A stretch of 28,765 nt of DNA from NCBI GenBank assembly GCA_003153855.1, contig PMBM01000163.1, positions 1 to 28,765 of the forward strand. Reading direction: 5' to 3'. The DNA is from Propionibacteriaceae bacterium (GTDB lineage Bacteria > Actinomycetota > Actinomycetes > Propionibacteriales > Propionibacteriaceae). This document shows, piece after piece, positions 14,697 to 21,989 of the stretch; positions within the stretch are counted from its first letter, which is position 1, and every line of letters begins with the position of its first letter. Both the position numbers and the translations under genes were made by a program. The notes beneath the pieces were generated by a model. The model made no database searches and was not told where the DNA came from. It saw nothing but the letters and a program-made list of their open reading frames with translations.

Positions 14697-16262
14697 TCAG
14701 TGCTTCTCCGCTCGCTGCAGCATCACCATGAGCCCCGCCGGTACGGCTTCGGCCTCGAGCCGGTTCGTGTCCCCCTCGGCGTCGCCGTCGAGCTGGTACG
14801 GGATCGGCTCGACCGACTCGATGACGACCTTGCGCCCCTGGCCGTACTCGAGCGGCTCCACCTCCGCGCCGCCGAGCAGCCCGCTCGCGACTTTCGCCCA
14901 GTCCACGACGCTGGTCGGGTTCCCGATGAGCACGTCCAGCTTGCCGTCGGTGGGACTGGCGTCCGGGAAGATCTTGATGCCTGCCTGCAGAGTGCCGACG
15001 TTGCCCACCAGCGCGAGCACGGCCTTCCGCTCGACCGGCTCGTGGTCGTCCAGCGTCACGGTGAGGTCGTACGGCCCGGCGCCCACGCTCTGCGCGGCGG
15101 CAAGGAAGTACGCAGCCGACCCGACCACCTTCTTGAGGTCGGTGTTGGTGTTCGCCATCACCTGCGCGTCGCCCCCCATGCCGCTCATCACGACGAAGTG
15201 CTCGGTCTTCTCGCCGATCGTGAACTTCACGACGTCCACGGGCGACGGCGTCCCCTCGAACGCGATGTCGAACGCCTCCTGCTCGTCGAGGGGGATGCCG
15301 AGGTTACGGGCGAGCAGGTTGCCGGTACCGGCGGGGATCAACGCCACCGGCGTGCCGCTGCCGACGAGCTCTGAGCAGACGACGCGTACGGTGCCGTCGC
15401 CGCCCGCGACGAGCACGAGGTCGACCTCCTTCTCGAGGGCGTCCTTGGCCATCTGATGGCCCGGGTCGTCCACCTCGGTCTCCAGCCAGAGGGGAGGCTT
15501 CCAGCCGCGTTCGCGCAGCTCGAACTCGACGCGTGTTCGGAACAGGTCGAAGTCGATGATCTTCGACGGGTTGTAGATGACGGCGGCGCGCTTGTCGACA
15601 TGGGTGCGGGGACGGGTCAACAGGCCCAGGGACTCCGCGATCGTGTTGACCCCGGCCAGCGCCAGAGCCGTCGAGATCACCGCGCCGCCGAACAGCGCGC
15701 CCCCGACCAGATCGCTGAACCAGTGATGGCGCATGAGCAGACGGTCGACCGCGACGATCATGACGAACAGTGCCCCGGCGACGCGGATGACCCAGAGCGA
15801 GAGCTGCGAGCGGCGCTGTGCGGTGGCGAGCGTGACGATCGTGGCGGCGCCGATGGTGGCCGCGACGACGTGCCCCGACGGGTACCCGTAGCCCGAGTAC
15901 GTGATCGCATCACTGAACCCCGACGTCGGCCGAGGCAGCTGGAAGAGGGCCTTGAGCAGCTCGTACCCCGCCCATCCGACGACGACCGAGCCGAGGAGTG
16001 CCGTCCCGAGCCGGCGCAGCCGACGTGCCGCGCACCAGCCCGCGATGCCCAGGATCGCGATGAAGACGACCGTCGGGTGGACGATCAGGGAGAACGCGTC
16101 GAGGACCTGCCCGAACGCCGATCGAGGCGCGATGTGCCCGGGAAGAAGCGCCTGGTCGAGACCGTCCAGGACGCCTGTCACGCGCAGCACCGACCAGACC
16201 ACGAACCCCCCGACGGTGACGATGACAACGAGCCAGGTCAGTCTGCGTCCGCGGGTGGCCAT
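14697..16262 (-). CDS. PAP2 phosphatase - diacylglycerol kinase-like fusion protein
   Basis: 521-aa two-domain lipid enzyme. The N-terminal half has about five to six membrane helices and the PAP2 (phosphatidate phosphatase-like) signature: KALFQLPRP (K104, R111, P112), PSGH (128-131) and DRLLMRHHWFSD (R174, H180, D184). The C-terminal half (about 224-521) is a soluble DAGK/LCB5-type lipid kinase with the ATP motifs AGGDGTVRV (286-294) and PAGTGN (310-315). The two activities are formally opposite, so it may turn over undecaprenyl or phosphatidyl lipids, but the substrate is unknown. Such fusions occur in actinobacteria. The ATG at 16262 was chosen because the hydrophobic first helix starts right after it. 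It is divergent from serS with a 100-bp gap. Confidence 0.92.
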   Translation of the reverse strand: MATRGRRLTWLVVIVTVGGFVVWSVLRVTGVLDGLDQALLPGHIAPRSAFGQVLDAFSLIVHPTVVFIAILGIAGWCAARRLRRLGTALLGSVVVGWAGYELLKALFQLPRPTSGFSDAITYSGYGYPSGHVVAATIGAATIVTLATAQRRSQLSLWVIRVAGALFVMIVAVDRLLMRHHWFSDLVGGALFGGAVISTALALAGVNTIAESLGLLTRPRTHVDKRAAVIYNPSKIIDFDLFRTRVEFELRERGWKPPLWLETEVDDPGHQMAKDALEKEVDLVLVAGGDGTVRVVCSELVGSGTPVALIPAGTGNLLARNLGIPLDEQEAFDIAFEGTPSPVDVVKFTIGEKTEHFVVMSGMGGDAQVMANTNTDLKKVVGSAAYFLAAAQSVGAGPYDLTVTLDDHEPVERKAVLALVGNVGTLQAGIKIFPDASPTDGKLDVLIGNPTSVVDWAKVASGLLGGAEVEPLEYGQGRKVVIESVEPIPYQLDGDAEGDTNRLEAEAVPAGLMVMLQRAEKH

Positions 16263-16350
16263 GCCCCATTGTGTCGTCAGGGCAAGCCGGGCGTCCGACG
16301 AGTGCGTTCCGGGGGGCCGGAACGACGCGGAGAGCGGTCGTGGGGCTCGG

Positions 16351-16365
16351 TAGTCTGTGTCCGTG
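16351..16365 (+). promoter_or_regulatory. Leaderless promoter and start of serS
   Basis: TAGTCT (16351-16356) ends 6 nt before GTG at 16363, matching the TANNNT-to-start spacing of leaderless actinobacterial mRNAs. This decides the start at 16363 over the in-frame GTG at 16357, which would overlap the promoter. Confidence 0.55.
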
Positions 16366-17634
16366 ATCGATCCGAAGCTGCTGCGCACCGACCCCGACCG
16401 TCTTCGTCGTGCTCAGGAGGCTCGGGGCGAGTCGCCGGAGCTCATCGACCAGCTCCTGTCCGCCGACGAGGCGCGGCGCGGTTCGATCGCGGCGTACGAG
16501 CGGCTTCGGGCCGAGCAGAAGGAGCTCGGCGCCCTGATCCCCAAGGCGACCGGCGACGAGAAGCAGCAGCTGCTGGCGCGTACGAAGGGGCTGGCCGCTC
16601 AGGTCAAGGACGCACAGGCCACCTCCGACGAGGCGGGTGGGGTCTTCGACGCCCTCATGCTGAAGCTTCCGAACCCCGTCTTCGAGGACGTCCCCCGCGG
16701 GGGCGAGGACGACTTCGTCGTGGTCGAGCAGGTCGGCGCCCCGCGCGACTTCGCCGCGGAAGGGTTCACGCCGCGCGACCACCTCGAGCTCGGACAGCTC
16801 CTCGGCGCGATCGACATGGAGCGCGGCGCGAAGGTGTCCGGCGCTCGTTTCTACTTCCTCACCGGCCAGGGCGCACAGCTCGAGCTCGCGCTGACGGCGT
16901 TCGCCATGGCCAAGGCCGCAGAGTGGGGCTTCACGCCCATCCTGCCGCCAGCGCTCGTGAAGCCGTCGGCGATGGAGGGCACGGGCTTCCTCGGCCAGGC
17001 CGCACAGGACGTCTACCACCTGCCGGCGGACGACCTCTACCTGGTCGGTACGAGTGAGGTCGCGCTCGCGGCGTACCACTCGGAGGAGATCCTCGACGCC
17101 ACCAAGCTGCCCATCTCGTACGCCGGCTACAGCCCGTGCTTCCGGCGCGAGGCCGGTTCGTACGGCAAGGACACCCGCGGCATCTTCCGCGTGCACTGGT
17201 TCGACAAGGTCGAGATGTTCGTCTACTGCGCCCCCGAAGACGCGGAGGCCCAGCACCAGCGGCTCCTCGGCTACGAGAAGGACTTCCTGTCGCTCCTCGG
17301 GCTGCCGTTCCAGGTGCTCGAGGTGGCCGCGGGCGACCTCGGCCTGTCGGCCGCGCGCAAGTACGACTGCTACGCGTGGGTCCCTAGCCAGGGCAAGTAC
17401 CGCGAGATCACCTCGACATCCAACTGCACCGAGTTCCAGTCGCGCCGGTTGAACACCAGGGCACGGTACGAGGGTGGCGTGGGTCCGGTCGCGACGCTCA
17501 ACGGCACCCTGTGCGCGATGACCCGCATGATCATCCTGCTGCTTGAGAACCACCAGCTCCCCGACGGGTCCGTGGCGATCCCGGAGGCGCTCCGCCCCTA
17601 CCTGGGCGGCCGCGACGTGCTGCTCCCGGTCTGA
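16363..17634 (+). CDS. serS: Seryl-tRNA synthetase
   Basis: 423-aa class II aminoacyl-tRNA synthetase that charges tRNA-Ser. The N-terminal coiled-coil arm that holds the long variable arm of tRNA-Ser is at about 25-105 ([17 protein letters not shown], then [19 protein letters not shown]). The catalytic core has the conserved [13 protein letters not shown], motif 2 [21 protein letters not shown], the serine-site segment [15 protein letters not shown], and motif 3 around [20 protein letters not shown]. The product begins [12 protein letters not shown] with the GTG at 16363, like most family members. The length is normal and no key motif is missing. The HAD phosphatase gene follows 3 nt after the stop, a conserved actinobacterial pair. 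Confidence 0.97.
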   Translation: MIDPKLLRTDPDRLRRAQEARGESPELIDQLLSADEARRGSIAAYERLRAEQKELGALIPKATGDEKQQLLARTKGLAAQVKDAQATSDEAGGVFDALMLKLPNPVFEDVPRGGEDDFVVVEQVGAPRDFAAEGFTPRDHLELGQLLGAIDMERGAKVSGARFYFLTGQGAQLELALTAFAMAKAAEWGFTPILPPALVKPSAMEGTGFLGQAAQDVYHLPADDLYLVGTSEVALAAYHSEEILDATKLPISYAGYSPCFRREAGSYGKDTRGIFRVHWFDKVEMFVYCAPEDAEAQHQRLLGYEKDFLSLLGLPFQVLEVAAGDLGLSAARKYDCYAWVPSQGKYREITSTSNCTEFQSRRLNTRARYEGGVGPVATLNGTLCAMTRMIILLLENHQLPDGSVAIPEALRPYLGGRDVLLPV

Positions 17635-17637
17635 GAC

Positions 17638-18423
17638 GTGGCGCCACGCTGGCGGCCGAAGCTGGTCGCGCTGGACATCGACGGCACCCTGGTCGACTTC
17701 GACGGCGTGCTGCCCGGCTCTGTACGGGTGGCGGTACGACGCGTCATCGACGCCGGCGTGCCCGTCATCATGTCCACGGGTCGCAGCTGGATGGCGACCC
17801 AGATCATCGTCGAGGCGCTCGAGCTGCCCCCGGCGCTGCACGTCTGCTCGAACGGGGCCGTGGTCGTCGACTACCCGCCCTTCGAGCTCGTACGGCACGT
17901 CACGTTCGACCCGGCGCCGGTCATCGACCGCGTCGTCGAGGTGACCAAGGCGATCATCGCGGTCGAGGAGATCGGACGGGGGTACCGCGTCAGCGCCGCG
18001 TTCCCCGACGGCGAGCTGTACGGGGACACGGTGCACGAGTCGATCGAGGAGCTGCGCTCGCGCCCGGTCTCCCGCGTCATCGTCCGTGATCCCCACGGTG
18101 ACGACGCCGAGTTCAAGGACCTCGCGCAACGGCTCGGCCTGCACGGGGTGAGCTACTTCGTGGGCTGGAAGTGCTGGCTCGACATCGCGCCCGAAGGCGT
18201 CGACAAGGCGGCCGGACTCGACGTGGCGTGCGCCCGGTACGGGGTCGCGCCCAGGGACGTTCTCGCGCTCGGCGACGGCTACAACGACATCGAGATGCTG
18301 CGCTGGGCAGGTCGCGGCGTCGCGATGGGTGGGGCGCCGGCCGAGGTCCTGGCCGCCGCCGACCACGTCACCGGCTACTTCGCCGAGGGCGGTACCGCTG
18401 AAGAGCTGAACCGCTGGTTCTGA
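17638..18423 (+). CDS. Cof-type HAD-superfamily phosphatase
   Basis: 261-aa HAD hydrolase of class IIB. Motif I is LDIDGTLVD (nucleophile D13, acid D15), motif II is MSTGRS (S46/T47), the lysine of motif III is K190 (GVDKAAGL) and motif IV is GDGYNDIEM (D213, D217). The cap domain lies between motifs II and III (about 80-180). These enzymes dephosphorylate sugar phosphates, flavin precursors or similar small molecules; the substrate cannot be told. GTG at 17638 begins 3 nt after the serS stop, so both genes are probably one transcript. It is convergent with the lipoprotein gene, with 6 nt between stops. Confidence 0.93.
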   Translation: MAPRWRPKLVALDIDGTLVDFDGVLPGSVRVAVRRVIDAGVPVIMSTGRSWMATQIIVEALELPPALHVCSNGAVVVDYPPFELVRHVTFDPAPVIDRVVEVTKAIIAVEEIGRGYRVSAAFPDGELYGDTVHESIEELRSRPVSRVIVRDPHGDDAEFKDLAQRLGLHGVSYFVGWKCWLDIAPEGVDKAAGLDVACARYGVAPRDVLALGDGYNDIEMLRWAGRGVAMGGAPAEVLAAADHVTGYFAEGGTAEELNRWF

Positions 18424-18429
18424 CGCCTC

Positions 18430-19032
18430 CTAGAAGGCCCCGACCAGGCGTTTCGCGGCCTCAAGCGCCACGCTCTGCGCCTTGGCTGGATCGGTGGCCG
18501 TAGATGAAACAGCCACGGAGATGTCGCCCTTGGCGACTTCGATCCGCGCCATCGTCTTCGCACCGACGCTGGTTGTGAAACCGAATGCATCGTCGCCGAG
18601 AGAGACGGCGAACGGCACGATGTTGGGCTGCCCGTTGATTGCGGTCTTGGCGGCCTCGACGAACGTCCTCGCGGGACCGGGTTGGCGGATCACGTCGTAT
18701 CCGAGAGTTGGATCAGTCCCGGTGTACGAACAGCCGTCGATCTTCGTGGCGCTGGCAGCGCTGCCAGCCGATGCCGCGAGCTGCTTCGGAGTACCTCCTA
18801 AGAGCGCGGTTGCCGCGGCCAGATCGATGGTGCGGCACATCCCGGTGGCGACCGCGCTGGCGCTGGGGACGGAGGCGGCAGTGCCGCCAGCAGCGCTACC
18901 CGTGGCGGAAGCGGAGCCGGCAGGCGGTGACGCGACGACAGACGCTGCGCCCGGGGTTGTCGTCGATGCTGCGCATCCCCCGGTCAGGACCAGAACTGCC
19001 AGAACCACGGCAGCCTCTCTACGTCTTCGCAT
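18430..19032 (-). CDS. Putative lipoprotein (DUF3558-like)
   Basis: 200-aa exported lipoprotein. The signal peptide MRRRREAAVVLAVLVLTGGC has a twin-positive start, a hydrophobic core and a lipobox LTGG with C20 as the lipidated cysteine. A Ser/Ala/Gly/Thr linker (about 21-62) follows, then a globular domain with C66 and C100 (MCRTID..., IDGCSYTG) that could form a disulfide. The pattern 'C..id...a..lLGG.p....a.......gCsyt' resembles the DUF3558 family of actinobacterial surface lipoproteins of unknown role. GAGAGGG lies about 5 nt before the ATG. It is divergent from the LuxR-type regulator with 90 bp between, so the regulator may control it. Confidence 0.82.
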   Translation of the reverse strand: MRRRREAAVVLAVLVLTGGCAASTTTPGAASVVASPPAGSASATGSAAGGTAASVPSASAVATGMCRTIDLAAATALLGGTPKQLAASAGSAASATKIDGCSYTGTDPTLGYDVIRQPGPARTFVEAAKTAINGQPNIVPFAVSLGDDAFGFTTSVGAKTMARIEVAKGDISVAVSSTATDPAKAQSVALEAAKRLVGAF

Positions 19033-19094
19033 GGCACCCTCTCACACGCCGGACAATGGGTGGAGTGTGCCAGCAAGCCATCGCCATGGCATCC

Positions 19095-19116
19095 GTAGGC
19101 CTACTGAAACTACACT
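19095..19116 (+). promoter_or_regulatory. Palindrome and leaderless promoter of the LuxR-type gene
   Basis: A perfect 10-bp palindrome GTAGGCCTAC (19095-19104) lies 6 bp before the -10 box TACACT (19111-19116), which ends 6 nt before the ATG. A palindrome between -35 and -10 fits a repressor site, possibly for autoregulation and for the divergent lipoprotein. Confidence 0.45.
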
Positions 19117-19122
19117 CCGGGC

Positions 19123-19647
19123 ATGGAACCGCTCAGGGTGCCGGCCACGGAGATCCGCGCGCTGGTGGCTGAGTTCCTGAGCGCGTGGGCACTGTCGGTC
19201 ACCGTTCTCGACGAGTTCGACCAAGGCAGGTTGGCACCCTTGGGGAGCGCAGTCGGCGACCGGGGGACGCGTCAGGTGCTTGAGATGCTGGGGTTGCTGA
19301 TCGCGACGCGGCGTGGGTATGGCGGCGGTGAGGAGATCGTGGGGCTCCTGGGCGAGTTCCGAGGCAGCACCTTCGCTGCGGTTCCCGAAGTCGCGCAGGT
19401 GCTCGCTCTGGCGGCGCTGATCGTGGGAAGGGCGAGCCTTCCCCCAGCGTCGCGGTACGCCCGCGATCTCATCGCGAGGCTCACGGAAGCAGAGCGCCGA
19501 GTCGCCGCCGCCGTGAGCTCGGGTTTGTCGAACAGAGAGGCTGCAGAGACACTCTCGCTGTCGGTACGGACCGTCGAATCGCACCTCGCGTCGGTCTTTC
19601 GGAAGTTGGGAGTCAAGAATCGTACGCAACTCGCCTTGCGTTGGTGA
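19123..19647 (+). CDS. LuxR-type DNA-binding regulator
   Basis: 174-aa regulator. The C-terminal domain (about 118-174) is a LuxR/GerE helix-turn-helix: LTEAERRVAAAVSSGLSNREAA, then LSLSVRTVESHLASVFRKLGVKNRTQLAL. The N-terminal 110 residues are helical with no receiver Asp pattern, autoinducer domain or ATPase motif, so it is not a typical response regulator. Its signal is unknown. No ribosome binding site is present; the TACACT box 6 nt before the ATG points to a leaderless mRNA. The divergent lipoprotein gene and the palindrome between them suggest a local regulatory pair. Confidence 0.85.
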   Translation: MEPLRVPATEIRALVAEFLSAWALSVTVLDEFDQGRLAPLGSAVGDRGTRQVLEMLGLLIATRRGYGGGEEIVGLLGEFRGSTFAAVPEVAQVLALAALIVGRASLPPASRYARDLIARLTEAERRVAAAVSSGLSNREAAETLSLSVRTVESHLASVFRKLGVKNRTQLALRW

Positions 19648-19737
19648 TCGACATCCGCAGGACCCTCGTCGTACTGCGTGACCAGTCAATTCTTAGAACG
19701 CTGGCGGAGGTTCTCCGAGCGCGGCACACTGTGCGCC

Positions 19738-20472
19738 ATGCAGCTGCAGACTCGTCATAATCCGGCCTTCACCGTGGGTCGGCTCTATCTTGCTCCCAAC
19801 GAACCCGCACGTGTCGAGTCCGGCGCGATGATGGCCACCAGCGCCGGCGTCACGCTCGATGTCGGCACCGGAGGCGGCCTCATGGCGGGCCTCAAGAGGT
19901 CCGTCCTCGCCGGCGAGTCGTTCTTCGTCACCACGTACACAGCCCCGCAGCAGGGGGGCTGGGTCGACGTCGCCGGCGTACTCCCGGGCGACATCATCGG
20001 GATCGACATCAAGCCCGACCGGCCGTTCTTCGTGACGAAGGGCTGCTGGATCGCCAACTCGTTCGGCACCGAGGTCACCTCCAAGTGGGGCGGCGGCAAG
20101 AACCTGTTCGGCGGCGAGGGCGGCTTCGGCTTGCAGGCCACCGGACAGGGCCAGGTCGTCGTCAGCGTGTACGGCGCGCTGGACATCGTCGACCTCCAGC
20201 CGGGCGAGTCGATCGTCGTGGACACGGGCCACGTCGTCGCGTACGACCTCGGCATCCAGTTCCGCCTGCGCCGCGCGGTAGAGGGCAAGACGTTCTCGTC
20301 GCTGACCTCGGGCGAAGGTTTCGTCTTCGACTTCTTCGGACCGGGACGCCTCCTGCTCCAGTCGCGGAACCCGTCGGCGCTCACGTCCTGGATCCACCAG
20401 CAGGCACCGTCGCAGAACCCCACCGGCAGCTCGATGAGCATCGGCGGACTCGGCAACCTGCTCGGCGGCTAG
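19738..20472 (+). CDS. AIM24 / TIGR00266 family protein
   Basis: 244-aa beta-rich protein of the AIM24 (TIGR00266) family, with no signal peptide. Family features are the first strands MQLQTRHNPAFTVGRLYLAP, ESGAMMATSAGVTLD, the FFVTTYTAP segment with glycines, and late GEGFVFDFFGPGRLLLQSRN. The C-terminus is Gly/Ser-rich (SSMSIGGLGNLLGG). Members are widespread in bacteria and yeast mitochondria; the biochemical function is not known and several are linked to membranes. The ATG at 19738 starts at the family's usual N-terminus; a weak CACACT box (19725-19730) 7 nt before it might give a leaderless mRNA. It converges on the next gene with 16 bp between stops. Confidence 0.9.
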   Translation: MQLQTRHNPAFTVGRLYLAPNEPARVESGAMMATSAGVTLDVGTGGGLMAGLKRSVLAGESFFVTTYTAPQQGGWVDVAGVLPGDIIGIDIKPDRPFFVTKGCWIANSFGTEVTSKWGGGKNLFGGEGGFGLQATGQGQVVVSVYGALDIVDLQPGESIVVDTGHVVAYDLGIQFRLRRAVEGKTFSSLTSGEGFVFDFFGPGRLLLQSRNPSALTSWIHQQAPSQNPTGSSMSIGGLGNLLGG

Positions 20473-20488
20473 CAAGTTGCGGGGTTGG

Positions 20489-21013
20489 TCAGTCGTTCAG
20501 CGCCCGACGCAACCCCTCCAGCTTCTGCTCGAGCGTGTCGACCCTGGCCGTGAGGCCTGGGTCGACCGGCATGCCTGCATCGGGGGACGCAGCGAGCGGA
20601 GTCGGCGGCTGGGTCTTGCGCACGGCGAACTTCCAGTACGCGACGCCGACCGTCACGACGAGGGCTCCGGCAACGACAGCGAGGCGAGGCCAGGCGTTGG
20701 CGGCGGACAGGGACATCGTCACGGCGTAGATCATGGTGAACAGCCCACCGAGCAGGATGCCGTTGGTGATGACTGGGATCGCCTCGGTCCGGATGAGCAT
20801 CGACGCGATCATGACGACCGTGGCGCAGATCAGCAGCCAGGTCCCCGTCACGATGCGCCAGGTGTCCCAGACCGCCTGATCCGGCTCGATCCTGCTGCTC
20901 GGCTCTGGGTAGAACGTGTTCAGTGCGATCCCCACGAAGGCGACCACCACGAGTCCGAGGAAGAAGCTGAAGACGATCTGCAGGACAGTCTGGCTGAGGT
21001 TGCGCTGAGGCAT
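20489..21013 (-). CDS. Four-helix membrane protein of unknown function
   Basis: 174-aa membrane protein with four predicted helices at about 9-31 (LQIVFSFFLGLVVVAFVGIAL), 53-73, 80-103 and 110-128. A loop between helices 1 and 2 contains TFYPEPSSRIEPDQAVWD. The C-terminal 40 residues (about 130-174) are soluble, with a Pro-rich hinge followed by a short coiled coil (LTARVDTLEQKLEGLRRAL). No enzymatic motif is visible. A strong ribosome binding site (GGAAAGGGGG) precedes the ATG. It is probably a single-gene transcript; its neighbours do not indicate a job. Confidence 0.8.
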   Translation of the reverse strand: MPQRNLSQTVLQIVFSFFLGLVVVAFVGIALNTFYPEPSSRIEPDQAVWDTWRIVTGTWLLICATVVMIASMLIRTEAIPVITNGILLGGLFTMIYAVTMSLSAANAWPRLAVVAGALVVTVGVAYWKFAVRKTQPPTPLAASPDAGMPVDPGLTARVDTLEQKLEGLRRALND

Positions 21014-21122
21014 CGATGCCCCCTTTCCTCCTCATCCCAGTCTGGCACCCATGGGGGAGGTCGGGGCCCGAACGCGGCAGCGCCCGCCCGCGGGGGGATT
21101 GCAGGCAGGCGCTGGCTTCGGG

Positions 21123-21683
21123 TCAGGCCGCTCGGCGGCGCGAGGTGGTGACGACCGAGTCGTACACGTCGAGGATGTCCTCGAGCGTCGGCGGTACGGA
21201 CTCCTCACGAGGCGCCACCTCGCCGTTGCGTGCGCGGCGCAGATGGCGCTTCACGGTGGAGAGGGAGCAGCCGAGGCGCTGGGCGATCGACTCGAGGCTC
21301 TCGTGAGGGTTCGCGGTGCGGAGCCGAACGACCTCGTCGTGGTCGATCTGACGGTTCGGCGACGTGACGCCGGCAAGGGTGTCGAAGTCGTCCGGGTCGA
21401 CCGTGACCTCGAGCTCGGTTCGGATCTCGTGGCGCTGGCGGACGGTGGTGCCGGCCACGAAGCCGTACACGTCGTGGTTGACGACGGCGTCGTACAGGCA
21501 CTTCGTGAAGAGCGGGCAGCTCGTGCAGGTCTCCGCGGCTCGCGCCATGAGGATCGTGCGGGCCTGCCGCTGGGCGCTCGATGCGGAACTCGGCAAGGGC
21601 TCCTCGAGCAGCGGGTTGCAGAAGACCTCGGTGGCGGCGGTGCAAGCGGGGGCGGGTGCGGGGCGGGTCATTGCCACGGTCAT
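21123..21683 (-). CDS. WhiB-like iron-sulfur protein fused to a C-terminal HTH
   Basis: 186-aa protein with a Wbl-type cluster-binding domain: C14, then C53-x2-C56-x5-C62 in ETCTSCPLFTKCLYDA; C22 is extra. The usual G(V/I)WGG turn is changed to VYGFVAGTT (72-80), followed by RQRHEIR. Beyond this, residues about 115-152 form a helix-turn-helix like sigma region 4 (SLESIAQRLGCSLSTVKRHLRRAR), which most Wbl proteins lack. Wbl proteins bind a [4Fe-4S] cluster and work with sigma factors. The present one may therefore bind DNA on its own. AGGAGGA lies 8 nt before the ATG. The 303-bp upstream region is unusually structured. The atypical turn is why the Wbl call is not higher. Confidence 0.75.
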   Translation of the reverse strand: MTVAMTRPAPAPACTAATEVFCNPLLEEPLPSSASSAQRQARTILMARAAETCTSCPLFTKCLYDAVVNHDVYGFVAGTTVRQRHEIRTELEVTVDPDDFDTLAGVTSPNRQIDHDEVVRLRTANPHESLESIAQRLGCSLSTVKRHLRRARNGEVAPREESVPPTLEDILDVYDSVVTTSRRRAA

Positions 21684-21790
21684 GCGGGGTGTCCTCCTGT
21701 GCTGTCGTGCGGCGGCTCATCGAGCCGTCACAACTGTCGCAAATCTCAACGGCGACAGGGAGACCAGAACGTGAAGGGAACTACCCGACT

Positions 21791-21835
21791 TCGTTAGGTA
21801 GCGGACGGGGAGGCTCTGAGTACCGATACCTAACG
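21791..21835 (-). promoter_or_regulatory. Long inverted repeat upstream of the Wbl gene
   Basis: CGTTAGGTA (21792-21800) and TACCTAACG (21827-21835) are a perfect 9-bp inverted repeat with a 26-nt loop, about 110 bp upstream of the Wbl start. As RNA it would form a stem in the leader; as DNA it could be two half-sites of one regulator. Confidence 0.5.
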
Positions 21836-21870
21836 GCGGCTGCCGGTTCCCCGATGTACGGATCGCGAGA

Positions 21871-21928
21871 GTTAAAAGGGCTGAAAACCCCCTGAGTCGG
21901 CCGTTCCGCCGGGCGAAACGGCTTCAGG
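21871..21928 (-). terminator. Attenuator-like hairpin in the Wbl leader region
   Basis: Two nested stems form one hairpin: CCTGA (21891-21895) with TCAGG (21924-21928), and GCCGTT (21900-21905) with AACGGC (21917-21922). Read on the minus strand the hairpin is followed by GGGTTTT and then a small GGG/CCC stem with TTTTAA (21877-21872). This polarity resembles an intrinsic terminator directed toward the Wbl gene. The rest of the 303-bp gap 21684-21986 holds the inverted repeat nearer the gene and no convincing coding region. Confidence 0.4.
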
Positions 21929-21973
21929 TCGAGCGTGATGAGGGTTGCCGCCGCAGGCTCCATTCGGCAGCAC

Positions 21974-21989
21974 TAGCCTGACGTTCATG
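21974..21989 (+). promoter_or_regulatory. Leaderless promoter of the DUF4921 gene
   Basis: TAGCCT (21974-21979) lies 7 nt before the ATG at 21987, and no ribosome binding site is present. The spacing fits a leaderless transcript. Confidence 0.45.

Noticed and set aside
16357-16362. GTG at 16357 as serS start
   Set aside because: It directly abuts the -10 box, and the family start MIDPKLL matches GTG at 16363.
21781-21963. 60-aa minus-strand open frame before the Wbl gene
   Set aside because: No ribosome binding site, no clear promoter and no family. It is kept only as a possible leader ORF in the attenuation idea.
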